This document shows positions 41,360-49,495 of a stretch of DNA of 49,495 bases, one piece after another. The position numbers and the translations under genes were made by a program. The notes below the pieces were generated by a model, which was not told the DNA's origin, did no database searches, and was given only the letters and a program-made list of their open reading frames with translations. Origin of the DNA: Nocardia carnea (GTDB lineage: Bacteria > Actinomycetota > Actinomycetes > Mycobacteriales > Mycobacteriaceae). The stretch spans positions 1 through 49,495 of the forward strand of contig NZ_JARWPM010000109.1 in NCBI RefSeq assembly GCF_029869215.1. The letters are read 5' to 3'. Each line of letters starts with the position of its first letter. Within the stretch, counting starts at the first letter, position 1.

Positions 41360-41875
41360 GTGTCCGACCAGCCCCGACCCACCGAATCCGGCCATCCCGC
41401 ACGGCCGGCGCCGCAGATGTATCGCGAACGCCTCTGGGTGCCGCTGTGGTGGTGGCCGGTGGGTTTCGCACTCGCCGCCCTGCTCGCCGCGGAGGTGCAT
41501 ATGGGAGCGCCGGGCCTGCGGGCCTGGCTTCCGTATGTCCTGCTGCTCCCGATCCCGGTCTGGGTGCTGCTGTGGTTCAGCCGGCACCGGGTGGAGGTCG
41601 CTCCGGACGGCAGCGGGACGCCCGAGCTGCGCGTCGATCGGGCTCATCTGCCGGTGTCGTTCGTGGCCCGCGCGACGGTCGTGCCACGCAGCGCCAAAAG
41701 CGCCGCGCTAGGCCGCCAGCTCGATCCCGCCGCCTATGTCCAGCATCGGCCGTGGATCGGCACCATGGTGCTGCTGGTACTCGACGACCCGGATGACCCG
41801 ACGCCGTACTGGCTGGTCAGTACGCGCCGGCCCGGACAGGTCCTGACCGCGCTCGGAGTTCCGAGCGCGGAATGA
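41360..41875 (+). CDS. DUF3093 family membrane protein
   Basis: 171 residues, counterpart of Rv2698. Two hydrophobic helices near residues 26-44 (LWVPLWWWPVGFALAALLAA) and 54-72 (RAWLPYVLLLPIPVWVLLWF) are followed by a cytoplasmic beta-rich domain (RHRVEVAPDGSGTPELRVDR, AYVQHRPWIGTMVLLVLDDP, TPYWLVSTRRPGQVLTAL). Function unknown. It is convergent with the DUF4193 gene, 13 bp apart. Confidence 0.9.
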   Translation: MSDQPRPTESGHPARPAPQMYRERLWVPLWWWPVGFALAALLAAEVHMGAPGLRAWLPYVLLLPIPVWVLLWFSRHRVEVAPDGSGTPELRVDRAHLPVSFVARATVVPRSAKSAALGRQLDPAAYVQHRPWIGTMVLLVLDDPDDPTPYWLVSTRRPGQVLTALGVPSAE

Positions 41876-41888
41876 CCTCGCGCTCGCC

Positions 41889-42191
41889 TCAGGCAGCGCA
41901 GTCCATGCAGATCATCTGTCCACCGGCCTCACTGGCCAGGCGGCTGCGGTGATGCACCAGGAAACAGCTCGAGCAGGTGAATTCGTCGGCCTGCTTCGGG
42001 ACCACCCGAACCGTGAGCACTTCCTCGGACAGGTCCGCGCCGGGGAGTTCGAACGACTCCGCGGTATCGGATTCGTCGACATCCACGACGGCGGACTGGG
42101 CCTCGTTGCGACGCGCTTTCAGCTCCTCGAGCGAATCCTCCGATACATCGTCGGTTTCGGTACGCCTCGGCGCGTCATAGTCGGTTGCCAT
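41889..42191 (-). CDS. DUF4193 zinc-ribbon protein
   Basis: 100 residues, counterpart of Rv2699c. An acidic N-terminus and SLEELKARRNEAQSAVVDVD helix are followed by a zinc ribbon, C-SS-C (FTCSSCFLVHHRSRL) and C-MD-C (QMICMDCAA), near the C-terminus. Strongly conserved in actinobacteria; a role in transcription has been suggested by its zinc ribbon but is not shown. Start ATG 42191 with GAGGGGAAGAG upstream. Confidence 0.92.
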   Translation of the reverse strand: MATDYDAPRRTETDDVSEDSLEELKARRNEAQSAVVDVDESDTAESFELPGADLSEEVLTVRVVPKQADEFTCSSCFLVHHRSRLASEAGGQMICMDCAA

Positions 42192-42582
42192 GTCTCTTCC
42201 CCTCGTCCTTCTCCGTATATCCGGACCGGCGCACGCCGTCGGTTTCGACCGCGGCTGCCGCCCCGCCGGTGGTGCACTTCACATACGCACCGGTCTCCTA
42301 TCAGCGTGAATCTGTGGACACACCGCCGATAGCGTCCGGACAACGCATGAGCTGTCCTGCTTGTTCCCGCGACCGAACGCCGATTTACTCACCGATGTTT
42401 CGGTCTGGGCGGGCAGACAATAGCGGACGGTGCGGAAATTGTCGCAATCGCAACCCGGTCGTGTCGAAACCGCCGGACAATCGATACGCGCGGTCACGGC
42501 GCTGCGACGAGCGCTCCCCCGGCGCGCCCGTTGCCCACCGGGTAATGCGCGGACCACCGGGGCGGGTACGTACAGTGTCGAC
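42192..42582. other. Divergent intergenic region DUF4193-cei
   Basis: 391 bp without a supported gene, more AT-rich in its middle. It must contain the DUF4193 promoter on the minus strand and the cei promoter at its right end. Open frames crossing it have no recognisable domains. Nothing else is seen. Confidence 0.6.
42571..42576 (+). promoter_or_regulatory. Leaderless -10 element of cei
   Basis: TACAGT, 6 nt before GTG 42583. Confidence 0.55.
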
Positions 42583-43263
42583 GTGGTTTCACTGATCACC
42601 GAAGGCAGTTCGACGGATGCCAAAGGCCGTCCCTACCCGCGCCGGCGGATGCGCCCGTGGCTCATTCTGGTCGTCGTGCTCACGTTGATCTGCTCGGTGC
42701 TGTGGATCAAGGCGCTGACCACCAACGACGACGACCACACACCGATGGCCTGCAACTCCCCCAGCCCGGCCACCGATCCGAAGGCGGCCCCGCAGCCGCT
42801 GCCGGGGCAGCGGATGAGCCCGAGCCTGCTGGCGGAGGTGGAACCCGCCCCGATGGCGGAGACGAAGGTGCGCGTTCTCAACGCCAACGGTCAGCGCGGG
42901 CAGGCCGCCCATGTGGCCGCGCAGCTGGGCGATCTCGGTTTCGGGAGCCCGGCCGGTGATCCCTACGGTAACGATCCGATATATGCCAACGGCGATCTGG
43001 AATGCACGGGGCAGATCCGGTTCGGCGAGAGCGGGCGCCCGGTCGCGGCCGCGGTCCAGCTGGCGGTGCCGTGCGCCGAGCTGATCGAGGACAAGCGCAC
43101 CGACGACAGCGTCGACCTGGTCCTCGGCGCGTTGTTCGGCGGCGACCTGCAGCCCAACAACGACGCCGAAGAGGTACTGCGGTCGCTGAAGAATCCGGTG
43201 AACGGCGAAAGCCCGGATATCGACCCGGATATGCTCGCGGCGGCCCGGACCGCACGCTGCTGA
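42583..43263 (+). CDS. cei: Cell envelope integrity protein Cei (LytR_C domain)
   Basis: 226 residues, counterpart of Rv2700. A short basic cytoplasmic N-terminus (KGRPYPRRRMRPW), one transmembrane helix at about 24-44 (WLILVVVLTLICSVLWIKAL), then an extracytoplasmic LytR_C domain: KVRVLNANGQRGQAAHVAAQ, LGDLGFGSPAGDPYGNDPIY, DSVDLVLGALF. In M. tuberculosis Cei is needed for envelope integrity and virulence. The GTG 42583 start fits the leaderless promoter. Four cysteines outside the membrane may pair. Convergent with suhB. Confidence 0.9.
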   Translation: MVSLITEGSSTDAKGRPYPRRRMRPWLILVVVLTLICSVLWIKALTTNDDDHTPMACNSPSPATDPKAAPQPLPGQRMSPSLLAEVEPAPMAETKVRVLNANGQRGQAAHVAAQLGDLGFGSPAGDPYGNDPIYANGDLECTGQIRFGESGRPVAAAVQLAVPCAELIEDKRTDDSVDLVLGALFGGDLQPNNDAEEVLRSLKNPVNGESPDIDPDMLAAARTARC

Positions 43264-43295
43264 CCGGGAACGCGGCGCGGTCCACGCCGCTGCGT

Positions 43296-44204
43296 TCAGT
43301 CCTCCGGAATCGGCACCGAAACGCCCAGCCGGTCCAGTAGCGCGAACAGTTCGCCGCCGATACCGGGTGCGGCGGCCACCACCAGTGCTCCGGCCGAACC
43401 AGCGGTCGCCAGCGGTGGTAACCGCAGCACCGCCCCGGCCTCCGCGGCGATCAGGGCGCCGGCCGCCCAATCCCACGGGTTGAGCCCGTGCTCGTAATGA
43501 GCGTCGACCCGGCCCTCGGCCACCATGCACAAATCCAGTGCGGCCGCGCCGATCCGGCGGATATCGCGCACATGGGGCAGCAGGGTCGCGACGCAGGCCG
43601 CCTGCGCGGTGCGCCGGCGCACGCCGTAGGCGAATCCGGTGGCGACCAGCGCCATCTCGGCCGACCGCACCGGGTTGCAGCGCAGCGCGGTATCGCTGCC
43701 GTCCGGGCCGATCCGGGTGGCGCCCAGCCCGCTGCCGGCCGCGTACACCGTCGAGGCCGCGACATCGGCGACCGCCCCGGCCACCGGCCGGCCACCGCGG
43801 ACGGCGGCCACGGAGACCGCGTAGGCGGGGATGCCGTAGAGGAAGTTGACCGTGCCGTCGATCGGGTCGACCACCCACACCACCTCGTCGTCGCCGGCCG
43901 CGGCCAGATCACCGCCGCCTTCTTCACCGAGGATGTGATCACCGGGGCGGAGCCGGGCCAGTTCGTCCCGGATCAGTTGTTCGGTTTCGGTGTCGACGAC
44001 GGTGACGGGGTCGGTCGGGGTGCTCTTGGTGCGGACGGCGGTATCGGCGGCACCGGATCCGAAGACTTCGGGGCGGCGCGCCCGGACATGCGCGGCGGCG
44101 ATACCGGCGAGGTGGGTCGCGATCCGGCGTAAGAGCACCGCGTCGGCGGGAGCGGGTTCGGTGGCAGCGGTGAGAGACCAAATCGATTCCGGCACGCCTA
44201 CCAT
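43296..44204 (-). CDS. suhB: Inositol-1-monophosphatase SuhB
   Basis: 302 residues, counterpart of Rv2701c. Mg-dependent dephosphorylation of inositol 1-phosphate supplies inositol for phosphatidylinositol, mycothiol and lipoglycans. Metal-site motifs are present: TDPVTVVDTETEQLIRDEL, ILGEEGG, WVVDPIDGTVNFLYGIPAY and WDWAAGALIAAEAGA. ATG 44204 gives an N-terminus close to the mycobacterial one; the frame continues upstream but then lies opposite ppgK. The start is not backed by a clear Shine-Dalgarno. Confidence 0.92.
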   Translation of the reverse strand: MVGVPESIWSLTAATEPAPADAVLLRRIATHLAGIAAAHVRARRPEVFGSGAADTAVRTKSTPTDPVTVVDTETEQLIRDELARLRPGDHILGEEGGGDLAAAGDDEVVWVVDPIDGTVNFLYGIPAYAVSVAAVRGGRPVAGAVADVAASTVYAAGSGLGATRIGPDGSDTALRCNPVRSAEMALVATGFAYGVRRRTAQAACVATLLPHVRDIRRIGAAALDLCMVAEGRVDAHYEHGLNPWDWAAGALIAAEAGAVLRLPPLATAGSAGALVVAAAPGIGGELFALLDRLGVSVPIPED

Positions 44205-44414
44205 CGCAGCACAGATCCTGCGGGCCGGGCATCCGGGCACGCACATTACTCTTGTCGTGCACACCACACCGGCCCTCGTCGGCCCGGGGGCGGCAGCGCG
44301 CGGCCGGCGGCGGACCTGCACCGTTTCGATCGGCTCGCGGCGGGCCCGGCCGGCGTTCGCGCGGGTGCGGCGCGAAGACGACATCAGCCAGCACAGGGAA
44401 CGAGGGAAACCCGC

Positions 44415-45173
44415 ATGTCCGGTCGACGGCACGCGTTCGGTATCGATATCGGCGGCAGCGGCGTCAAAGGCGCCGCGGTCGACCTCGAAACCGGGGAACT
44501 CCGGCACGAGCGCATCAAGATCGCCACCCCACATCCGGCGACACCCGAAGCGGTCGCCGGCGCCGTCGCGCAATTGGTCGCGAAGGCGGAATGGGACGGC
44601 CCGGTCGGCCTCACGCTGCCGTGCGTCGTGCTCGACGGGGTCGCCCACACCGCCGCCAATGTCGACAAATCCTGGATCGGCACCGACGCCCGGACCCTGT
44701 TCTCCGACGCACTCGACGGCCGCGAGGTCACCGTGCTCAACGACGCGGACGCCGCGGGCCTGGCCGAGGACCGTTTCGGCGCCGCCCGCGATATCCACGG
44801 CCTGGTCCTGCTGCTGACCTTCGGCACCGGAATCGGCTCGGCGCTGCTGAACAACGGCACCCTGGTCCCGAACACCGAACTCGGGCACCTCGAGATCGGC
44901 GGGATGGAGACCGAGCACCGCGCCGCGGCCTCGGTCAAGGAACGCGAGAACCTCGGCTACCCCGAATGGGCGGCCCGGGTCAGTACTGTGTTGCGGGGAC
45001 TGGAGGATCTGTTCTGGCCTACGGTGTTCGTCGCCGGCGGCGGGATCAGCCGCGACGCCGATCAGTGGATTCCGCTGCTCACCAACCGCACCCGGGTGGT
45101 GCCCGCCGATCTGCGCAACACAGCGGGTATCGTGGGCGCGGCCATGGCTGTCGATGCCGGAATCACCCCCTGA
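44415..45173 (+). CDS. ppgK: Polyphosphate glucokinase
   Basis: 252 residues, counterpart of Rv2702. Phosphorylates glucose using polyphosphate or ATP. ROK-type sequence: phosphate-1 loop FGIDIGGSGVKGAAVDLETG, LPCVVLDGVAHTAANVDKSW, catalytic Asp in LNDADAAGLAE, phosphate-2 TFGTGIGSALL and the PPGK signature ELGHLEIGGMETEHRAAASV, then KERENLGYPEW. Start ATG 44415. It precedes sigA on the same strand, as in mycobacteria. Confidence 0.94.
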   Translation: MSGRRHAFGIDIGGSGVKGAAVDLETGELRHERIKIATPHPATPEAVAGAVAQLVAKAEWDGPVGLTLPCVVLDGVAHTAANVDKSWIGTDARTLFSDALDGREVTVLNDADAAGLAEDRFGAARDIHGLVLLLTFGTGIGSALLNNGTLVPNTELGHLEIGGMETEHRAAASVKERENLGYPEWAARVSTVLRGLEDLFWPTVFVAGGGISRDADQWIPLLTNRTRVVPADLRNTAGIVGAAMAVDAGITP

Positions 45174-45341
45174 AGATGTCCGCCGCACGGGCAAGAGCAC
45201 ACTGGTCGATCGTTACAATGGAAGGACCCCGGCGGTGAGCCGGACACCCGACCGGCGTTTTAGCCGGTAAACCCGACAGACCGCTCCGCCGGAATACTAC
45301 TCTGGCGTGACGCCGCACGAGACCGTCACGAAAGGGCGTAC

Positions 45342-46712
45342 GTGGTAGCCACGAATACCCGTCAGACAGCCGAACCGGCCGACGCCGAGGCCACGGAAGT
45401 TCCCGCGGCACGCCCGGCGCGCAAGGCCGTGGCCAAGAAGGCCCCGGCCAAGAAAGCCGCCGCCAAGAAGGCCCCCGCGAAAAAGGCTGCCGCCAAGAAA
45501 GGCGCGGCCAAGAAGGCCCCCGCGAAGAAGGCCGGTAGCGCGGGCGCCCCAGGACCGGGCGAAGATCAGCCGGACGAGGACTCGCTGGATGTGGCCGATC
45601 TCGGCGATCTCGAGGTCTCCGAGGACGATCTCACCGACGAGGGCGACGATCTGGTGGCCGAGGTCGCCGAGGAGGAACCCGAAGCCGAGACCGCCGAGCC
45701 CACCGCGGCGGACAAGGCCTCCGGCGATTTCGTCTGGGACGAGGAAGAGTCCGAGGCACTGCGCCAGGCCCGTAAGGACGCCGAACTCACCGCCTCCGCG
45801 GATTCGGTGCGCGCCTACCTGAAGCAGATCGGTAAGGTCGCGCTGCTCAATGCCGAGGAGGAGGTCGAACTCGCCAAACGGATCGAGGCCGGCCTCTACG
45901 CGGCGGAGAAGATGCGCGAATTCACCGAAGCCGGGGAGAAGCCGCCGGTCGCCATCCGCCGCGACTACAACTGGATCATCCGCGACGGTAACCGCGCCAA
46001 GAACCACCTGCTCGAGGCGAACCTGCGCCTGGTGGTCTCGCTGGCCAAGCGCTACACCGGCCGCGGGATGGCGTTCCTGGACCTGATCCAGGAGGGCAAC
46101 CTGGGCCTGATCCGCGCGGTGGAGAAGTTCGACTACACCAAGGGCTACAAGTTCTCCACGTACGCCACCTGGTGGATCCGGCAGGCCATCACCCGCGCCA
46201 TGGCCGATCAGGCCCGCACCATCCGTATCCCGGTGCATATGGTCGAGGTCATCAACAAGCTCGGCCGTATCCAGCGCGAGCTGCTCCAGGATCTGGGTCG
46301 CGAACCCACACCGGAGGAACTGGCCAAGGAAATGGACATCACCCCGGAGAAGGTGCTGGAGATCCAGCAGTACGCCCGGGAACCCATTTCGCTGGATCAG
46401 ACCATCGGCGACGAGGGCGACAGCCAGCTCGGTGATTTCATCGAGGATTCCGAGGCCGTGGTCGCGGTGGACGCGGTCAGCTTCACCCTGCTGCAGGATC
46501 AGCTGCAGTCGGTGCTGGAGACCCTGTCCGAACGCGAGGCGGGGGTGGTGCGGCTGCGCTTCGGCCTCACCGACGGCCAGCCCCGGACCCTGGACGAGAT
46601 CGGCCAGGTATACGGGGTCACCCGCGAACGGATCCGGCAGATCGAATCGAAGACGATGAGCAAATTGCGGCATCCCAGCCGTTCGCAGGTCCTGCGGGAT
46701 TACCTCGACTGA
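45342..46712 (+). CDS. sigA: Primary RNA polymerase sigma factor SigA
   Basis: 456 residues, counterpart of Rv2703. Region 1.2 [20 protein letters not shown], region 2 [60 protein letters not shown]; region 3 [20 protein letters not shown]; region 4 [20 protein letters not shown] and [20 protein letters not shown] are all near-identical to mycobacterial SigA. The N-terminus differs: residues about 28-64 are a Lys/Ala-rich run of AKKA units, followed by an acidic stretch, and it is shorter than in M. tuberculosis. GTG 45342 has GAAAGGG upstream. TACAAT at 45214-45219 may be the -10 of one promoter, giving a leader of more than 100 nt. Confidence 0.97.
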   Translation: MVATNTRQTAEPADAEATEVPAARPARKAVAKKAPAKKAAAKKAPAKKAAAKKGAAKKAPAKKAGSAGAPGPGEDQPDEDSLDVADLGDLEVSEDDLTDEGDDLVAEVAEEEPEAETAEPTAADKASGDFVWDEEESEALRQARKDAELTASADSVRAYLKQIGKVALLNAEEEVELAKRIEAGLYAAEKMREFTEAGEKPPVAIRRDYNWIIRDGNRAKNHLLEANLRLVVSLAKRYTGRGMAFLDLIQEGNLGLIRAVEKFDYTKGYKFSTYATWWIRQAITRAMADQARTIRIPVHMVEVINKLGRIQRELLQDLGREPTPEELAKEMDITPEKVLEIQQYAREPISLDQTIGDEGDSQLGDFIEDSEAVVAVDAVSFTLLQDQLQSVLETLSEREAGVVRLRFGLTDGQPRTLDEIGQVYGVTRERIRQIESKTMSKLRHPSRSQVLRDYLD

Positions 46713-46737
46713 GACCCGCGGGCGAACCTGCTCGCGC

Positions 46738-46792
46738 CACGGCCCCTGAACACGTCCGGAACCCCCGGTTCCCGCGATGCTCAGGGGCCGTG
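46738..46792. terminator. Two-tier terminator between sigA and eutC
   Basis: Outer arms CACGGCCCCTGA (46738-46749) and TCAGGGGCCGTG (46781-46792) pair perfectly over 12 bp; an inner hairpin GGAACC-CCC-GGTTCC (46758-46772) sits in the loop. Between two convergent genes, so it should stop both transcripts. Confidence 0.75.
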
Positions 46793-46809
46793 GCGTATTC
46801 GGAGTCCGG

Positions 46810-47628
46810 TTACCCGCCCGATTCCAGTGCCGACGCGCCCGGGGGTGACAGCGAATCCCGGGACGTGTCTTTCACGTCGACCCCCGAGCGGCCGAGCCGG
46901 CGCGCCCCGGCGATCAAGCCGGCCGTCACCTCGGCCGCCCGCCGGTAACCCAGGCCCTCGGGCGGATGGATATTGGACACGCAGTTGCGGTCGGCATCGG
47001 TGCGGCCCGGGCGGGGCCGGTGGGTCAGATAGATGCCGAGGCTGTCGGCCACCGACAGGCCGGGCCGTTCCCCGATCAGCACCAGCACCGTGGATACTCC
47101 CAGCGCGGCCCCGATATGGTCGCCCAGCGCCACACGGGCCTGGGTCGCCACGACGGGCACCGCGAACGAATACTGCGGGCGCAGCAGTTCGGCCAGCGCA
47201 CCGAGTAGCGGTGGGCCGTGTTCGGTGAGCGCCCGGGCAGACAGGCCATCGGCGAGTACCACGCCGATATCCGGCGGGGCGCCGTCGTGCCGGAGCTGTG
47301 CCAGTGGGTTCGGCTCCTCGGCCGGAAGCCGGCCCAGATCAGGCCGGCGCAGATATTCGGCCCGGTCCCGCGCCCGGCTGCGCACGTGGAACGGCCGGCC
47401 GAGCCCGAGCCGGGCGATCTCGGCCGAGAAAACCGGCACCTCCAGCGCGGTATGCACCGCGTCGCGGGCCGACGCATGGGCGGCGGCGAACTCGAGCACC
47501 TGCCGGGTGGGCAAGGCGTCACCTGCCCGGCCCAGGCCGATCCGCGCCTGGGTCAGCGTGCGTAAACCGGCCCAGAACGCGGAGCCGGAATCACTGTCTG
47601 CTCGTACGTCGCGCCCGCCGATCCCCAT
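46810..47628 (-). CDS. eutC: Ethanolamine ammonia-lyase small subunit
   Basis: 272 residues. With EutB it forms the adenosylcobalamin-dependent enzyme that splits ethanolamine to acetaldehyde and ammonia. Family stretches: LTQARIGLGRAGDALPTRQV, LEFAAAHASARDAV, RDRAEYLRRPDLGR, DIGVVLADGLSARALTEHGP, ALGVSTVLVLIGERPGLSVA, SLGIYLTHRPRPGRTDADRN and CVSNIHPPEGLGYRRAAE. ATG 47628 is preferred to GTG 47637/47634. It follows eutB after an unusually wide 215-bp gap. No microcompartment or other eut genes are seen. Confidence 0.93.
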   Translation of the reverse strand: MGIGGRDVRADSDSGSAFWAGLRTLTQARIGLGRAGDALPTRQVLEFAAAHASARDAVHTALEVPVFSAEIARLGLGRPFHVRSRARDRAEYLRRPDLGRLPAEEPNPLAQLRHDGAPPDIGVVLADGLSARALTEHGPPLLGALAELLRPQYSFAVPVVATQARVALGDHIGAALGVSTVLVLIGERPGLSVADSLGIYLTHRPRPGRTDADRNCVSNIHPPEGLGYRRAAEVTAGLIAGARRLGRSGVDVKDTSRDSLSPPGASALESGG

Positions 47629-47843
47629 GATCACCACACCCTCGTTCGCCGAATCCCCATCATCCCCCCGATACGCCGTCGCCGCGCCGCCTGCGGCCCA
47701 CGGGCCGAATCAGCGGAGTGCGACCGCGTAACCGCATCCCGATCCGGACAACCGAGAGCTCCCCCGACTCGCCGGCCTGTTCCCTGCCGGCGACTCACGC
47801 GCGCGTCAGCGATGGTGCCCGAGATCAGCACCGGCTACGTGAC

Positions 47844-49256
47844 CTACAACAGGGCGCGTAGCGGCGAGGCGGAGGGCGGTATCGCCCGCACCCGACCGGT
47901 TTCGTCGAGCATGCCGAGCCGGTCCAGCCAGTCCGCGAACTCGGGAGCGGGCCGCAGGCCCAGCACCCGGCGGGCGTAGAGGGCGTCGTGGAAGCTGAGG
48001 CTCTGGTAGCCGAGCATCACATCGTCGGCGCCGGGCACCGCGATCACGAAGGCGCAGCCGGCCGCCCCCAGCAGGGTCAGCAAGGTGTCCATATCGTCCT
48101 GATCGGCTTCGGCGTGGTTGGTGTAGCAGACATCCACGCCCATCGGCAGACCCAGCAGTTTGCCGCAGAAATGGTCCTCGAGTCCCGCCCGGACGATCTG
48201 CTTGCCGTCGTAGAGGTACTCCGGCCCGATGAACCCGACGACGGTGTTCACCAGCAGCGGACGCAGTTCCCGGGCGACCGCGTAGGCCCGCGCCTCCAGT
48301 GTCTGCTGGTCCACCGGTTTACCGCCCACCCCCAGATGCGCATCGGCCGACAACGCCGAACCCTGTCCGGTTTCGAAATACATCACGTTGTTGCCCACGG
48401 TGCCGCGGCGCAGGGACCGGCCCGCGTCCTCGGCTTCCCGCAACAACGCCAGATCCACCCCGAACGCCGCGTTCGCGGCCTGCGTCCCGGCCACCGACTG
48501 GAACACCAGATCCACCGGCGCGCCGGCGGCGATCAACTCGATGGTCGTGGTGACATGGGCCAGCACACACGACTGCGCCGGGATATCGAACCGGGTGCGG
48601 ATATCGTCGAGCAGCGCCAGCAGATCGGCCGTGGCCCGCGGGGAATCGGTGGCGGGGTTTATCCCGATCACGGCGTCCCCGCAGCCGAGCAGCAGCCCGT
48701 CCAGAACGGCGGCCGCGATACCGCGCGGGTCATCGGTCGGGTGGTTGGGCTGCAACCGCGTGGCCAGCGTACCGGGCAGGCCGATGGTGGTCCGGAACGC
48801 CGACCGCACCTGCGCCGCCCGCGCCACCGCGATCAGATCCTGATTGCGCATGATCTTGCTGACCGCCGCGACCATTTCCGGAGTGAGGCCGGGCACGAGA
48901 GCACGCAGGGTCGCGGCCGGGTCGCCGGTGTCTTCCCCGGCGGCAATACTCAGCAACTTGTCGCGGAAATCCCCGACTGTGCAGGCGGCGACCGGCGCGA
49001 ACGCGGCCCGGTCATGGGTGTCCAGGATCAACCGGGTGACCTCGTCGGACTCGTAGGGCACCAGCGGCTGTTCCAGGAATTCGGTCAACGGCAGCTCGGC
49101 CAGGGTCCACTGCGCCGCGGCCCGCTCGGCATCCGTGGCGGCGGCGCAGCCGGCCAATTCGTCACCGCTGCGCCGCGGAGTGGCCTTGGCCAGTACCTCG
49201 ACCAAGCCGTCGAACCGATAGCTCGTGCCGCCCAGCTGCTGGGTGTAGACAGTCAT
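47844..49256 (-). CDS. eutB: Ethanolamine ammonia-lyase large subunit
   Basis: 470 residues, catalytic TIM-barrel subunit. Recognisable blocks: FRDKLLSIAAGEDTGDPAAT, VSKIMRNQDLIAVARAAQVR, RLQPNHPTDDPRGIAAAVLD, GDAVIGINPATDSPRATADL, SCVLAHVTTTIELIAAGAPV, DLVFQSVAGTQAANAAFGVD, FETGQGSALSADAHLGVGGK and MGVDVCYTNHAEADQDDMDT. Substrate and cofactor residues (the RLQPNHP loop, the Glu of FETGQGS, the Asp of NHAEADQDD region) are intact. It allows use of ethanolamine from phospholipids as carbon and nitrogen source and needs B12. An ethanolamine importer or regulator may lie beyond the right edge. Confidence 0.94.
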   Translation of the reverse strand: MTVYTQQLGGTSYRFDGLVEVLAKATPRRSGDELAGCAAATDAERAAAQWTLAELPLTEFLEQPLVPYESDEVTRLILDTHDRAAFAPVAACTVGDFRDKLLSIAAGEDTGDPAATLRALVPGLTPEMVAAVSKIMRNQDLIAVARAAQVRSAFRTTIGLPGTLATRLQPNHPTDDPRGIAAAVLDGLLLGCGDAVIGINPATDSPRATADLLALLDDIRTRFDIPAQSCVLAHVTTTIELIAAGAPVDLVFQSVAGTQAANAAFGVDLALLREAEDAGRSLRRGTVGNNVMYFETGQGSALSADAHLGVGGKPVDQQTLEARAYAVARELRPLLVNTVVGFIGPEYLYDGKQIVRAGLEDHFCGKLLGLPMGVDVCYTNHAEADQDDMDTLLTLLGAAGCAFVIAVPGADDVMLGYQSLSFHDALYARRVLGLRPAPEFADWLDRLGMLDETGRVRAIPPSASPLRALL

Positions 49257-49495
49257 CCGCCGGGTCCGTCCGTCCGGGCCACGCTCGGCGGAACCGGTTC
49301 GATTTCGCGCGCTGCGGCCGCGAGAGAATACGCAGTGCCCACGAACTCTACCGGCACTGTGTTTTTGGCGCGCCTTCGGCGCGCGGGGGTTGGGCCCCCA
49401 GGGGGCCCCGGGGGGGAGCCCCCCCCCCAGACCCGCGCGGGGGGGGGGTGGGGGGGGGGGGGGGGCGGGGGGGGGGGGGGCCCGCCAAATAGACG
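49257..49495. other. Contig-end sequence with homopolymer G artefact
   Basis: The first ~110 bp look normal and should hold the eutB promoter. From about 49367 a GGCGCGCC-TTCG-GCGCGC hairpin is followed by long runs of G and C (49389-49480) unlike anything else in the window. This is best explained by sequencing or assembly failure at a contig end; do not read biology into it. Confidence 0.75.

Noticed and set aside
47629..47843. Cobalamin riboswitch in front of eutC
   Set aside because: No B12-box-like conserved core or pairing pattern could be found in the gap by eye.
1..49495. CRISPR arrays, insertion sequences, integrases and prophage genes
   Set aside because: None seen: no regular direct repeats, no transposase or integrase motifs on either strand. 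The tRNA genes are intact and I found no duplicated 3' tRNA ends marking an attachment site.

Overview
The window is about 49.5 kb of very GC-rich actinobacterial DNA. Leaderless genes, GTG starts, an arabinogalactan arabinosyltransferase (AftC), an MTB12-like secreted antigen, DUF3093/DUF3159/DUF3710/DUF4193 proteins and close gene-order agreement with Mycobacterium tuberculosis Rv2670c-Rv2703 place it in the Mycobacteriales. The accessory gene mix suggests Nocardia or a near relative, which is an inference. The left edge cuts a gene. The right edge ends in long G runs that look like a contig-end artefact.

Region 1 (1-9200) is accessory. It holds a truncated adenylate-forming ligase overlapping bioY, with a BioQ-type palindrome upstream; a divergent HspR-like MerR regulator and Hsp20 chaperone; a cytoplasmic BisC/TorA-type molybdoenzyme; a secreted MTB12-like protein behind a 15/19 match to the IdeR/DtxR iron box; a D,D-carboxypeptidase; tRNA-Val(CAC); a tRNA-Gly/Cys/Val array; and a baeRF11 protein. 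BioY uptake and a possible biotin sulfoxide reductase within 1.7 kb hint at biotin scavenging.

Region 2 (9201-17617) is the least ordinary part. A sigma-70 region 4 domain fused to a degenerate TnsA-like nuclease fold meets, tail to tail with an 11-bp overlap, a CoiA-like nuclease-fold protein that carries a coiled coil and a C-terminal membrane helix. I know of no described system with this pair. Next come a LysR regulator coupled to a flavin monooxygenase with a 626-residue Pro/Ala-rich tail, a GNAT acetyltransferase and a secreted tyrosine phosphatase.

Region 3 (17922-46712) is the conserved block in Rv2670c-Rv2703 order: zapE, RibD-like reductase, a lipoprotein hydrolase lacking its nucleophile, aftC, msrB, the coproporphyrin-dependent haem genes hemE-hemY-hemQ, a DUF3000 protein, an RNase D-like nuclease, dxs, a TrmA-like methyltransferase, a KimA-like permease, ceoB-ceoC, an inserted SigD/ShbA-like sigma factor, DUF3159, OB-fold, hydrolase, DUF3710, dut, DUF3093, DUF4193, cei, suhB, ppgK and the primary sigma factor sigA. 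Its themes are cell envelope synthesis, haem and isoprenoid synthesis, potassium homeostasis and housekeeping transcription. At least ten genes in regions 2 and 3 show a TANNNT hexamer 6-8 nt before the start codon, the signature of leaderless transcripts. Strong hairpins separate several convergent pairs.

Region 4 (46738-49256) replaces whatever follows sigA in mycobacteria with eutB-eutC (B12-dependent ethanolamine ammonia-lyase), beyond a two-tier terminator.
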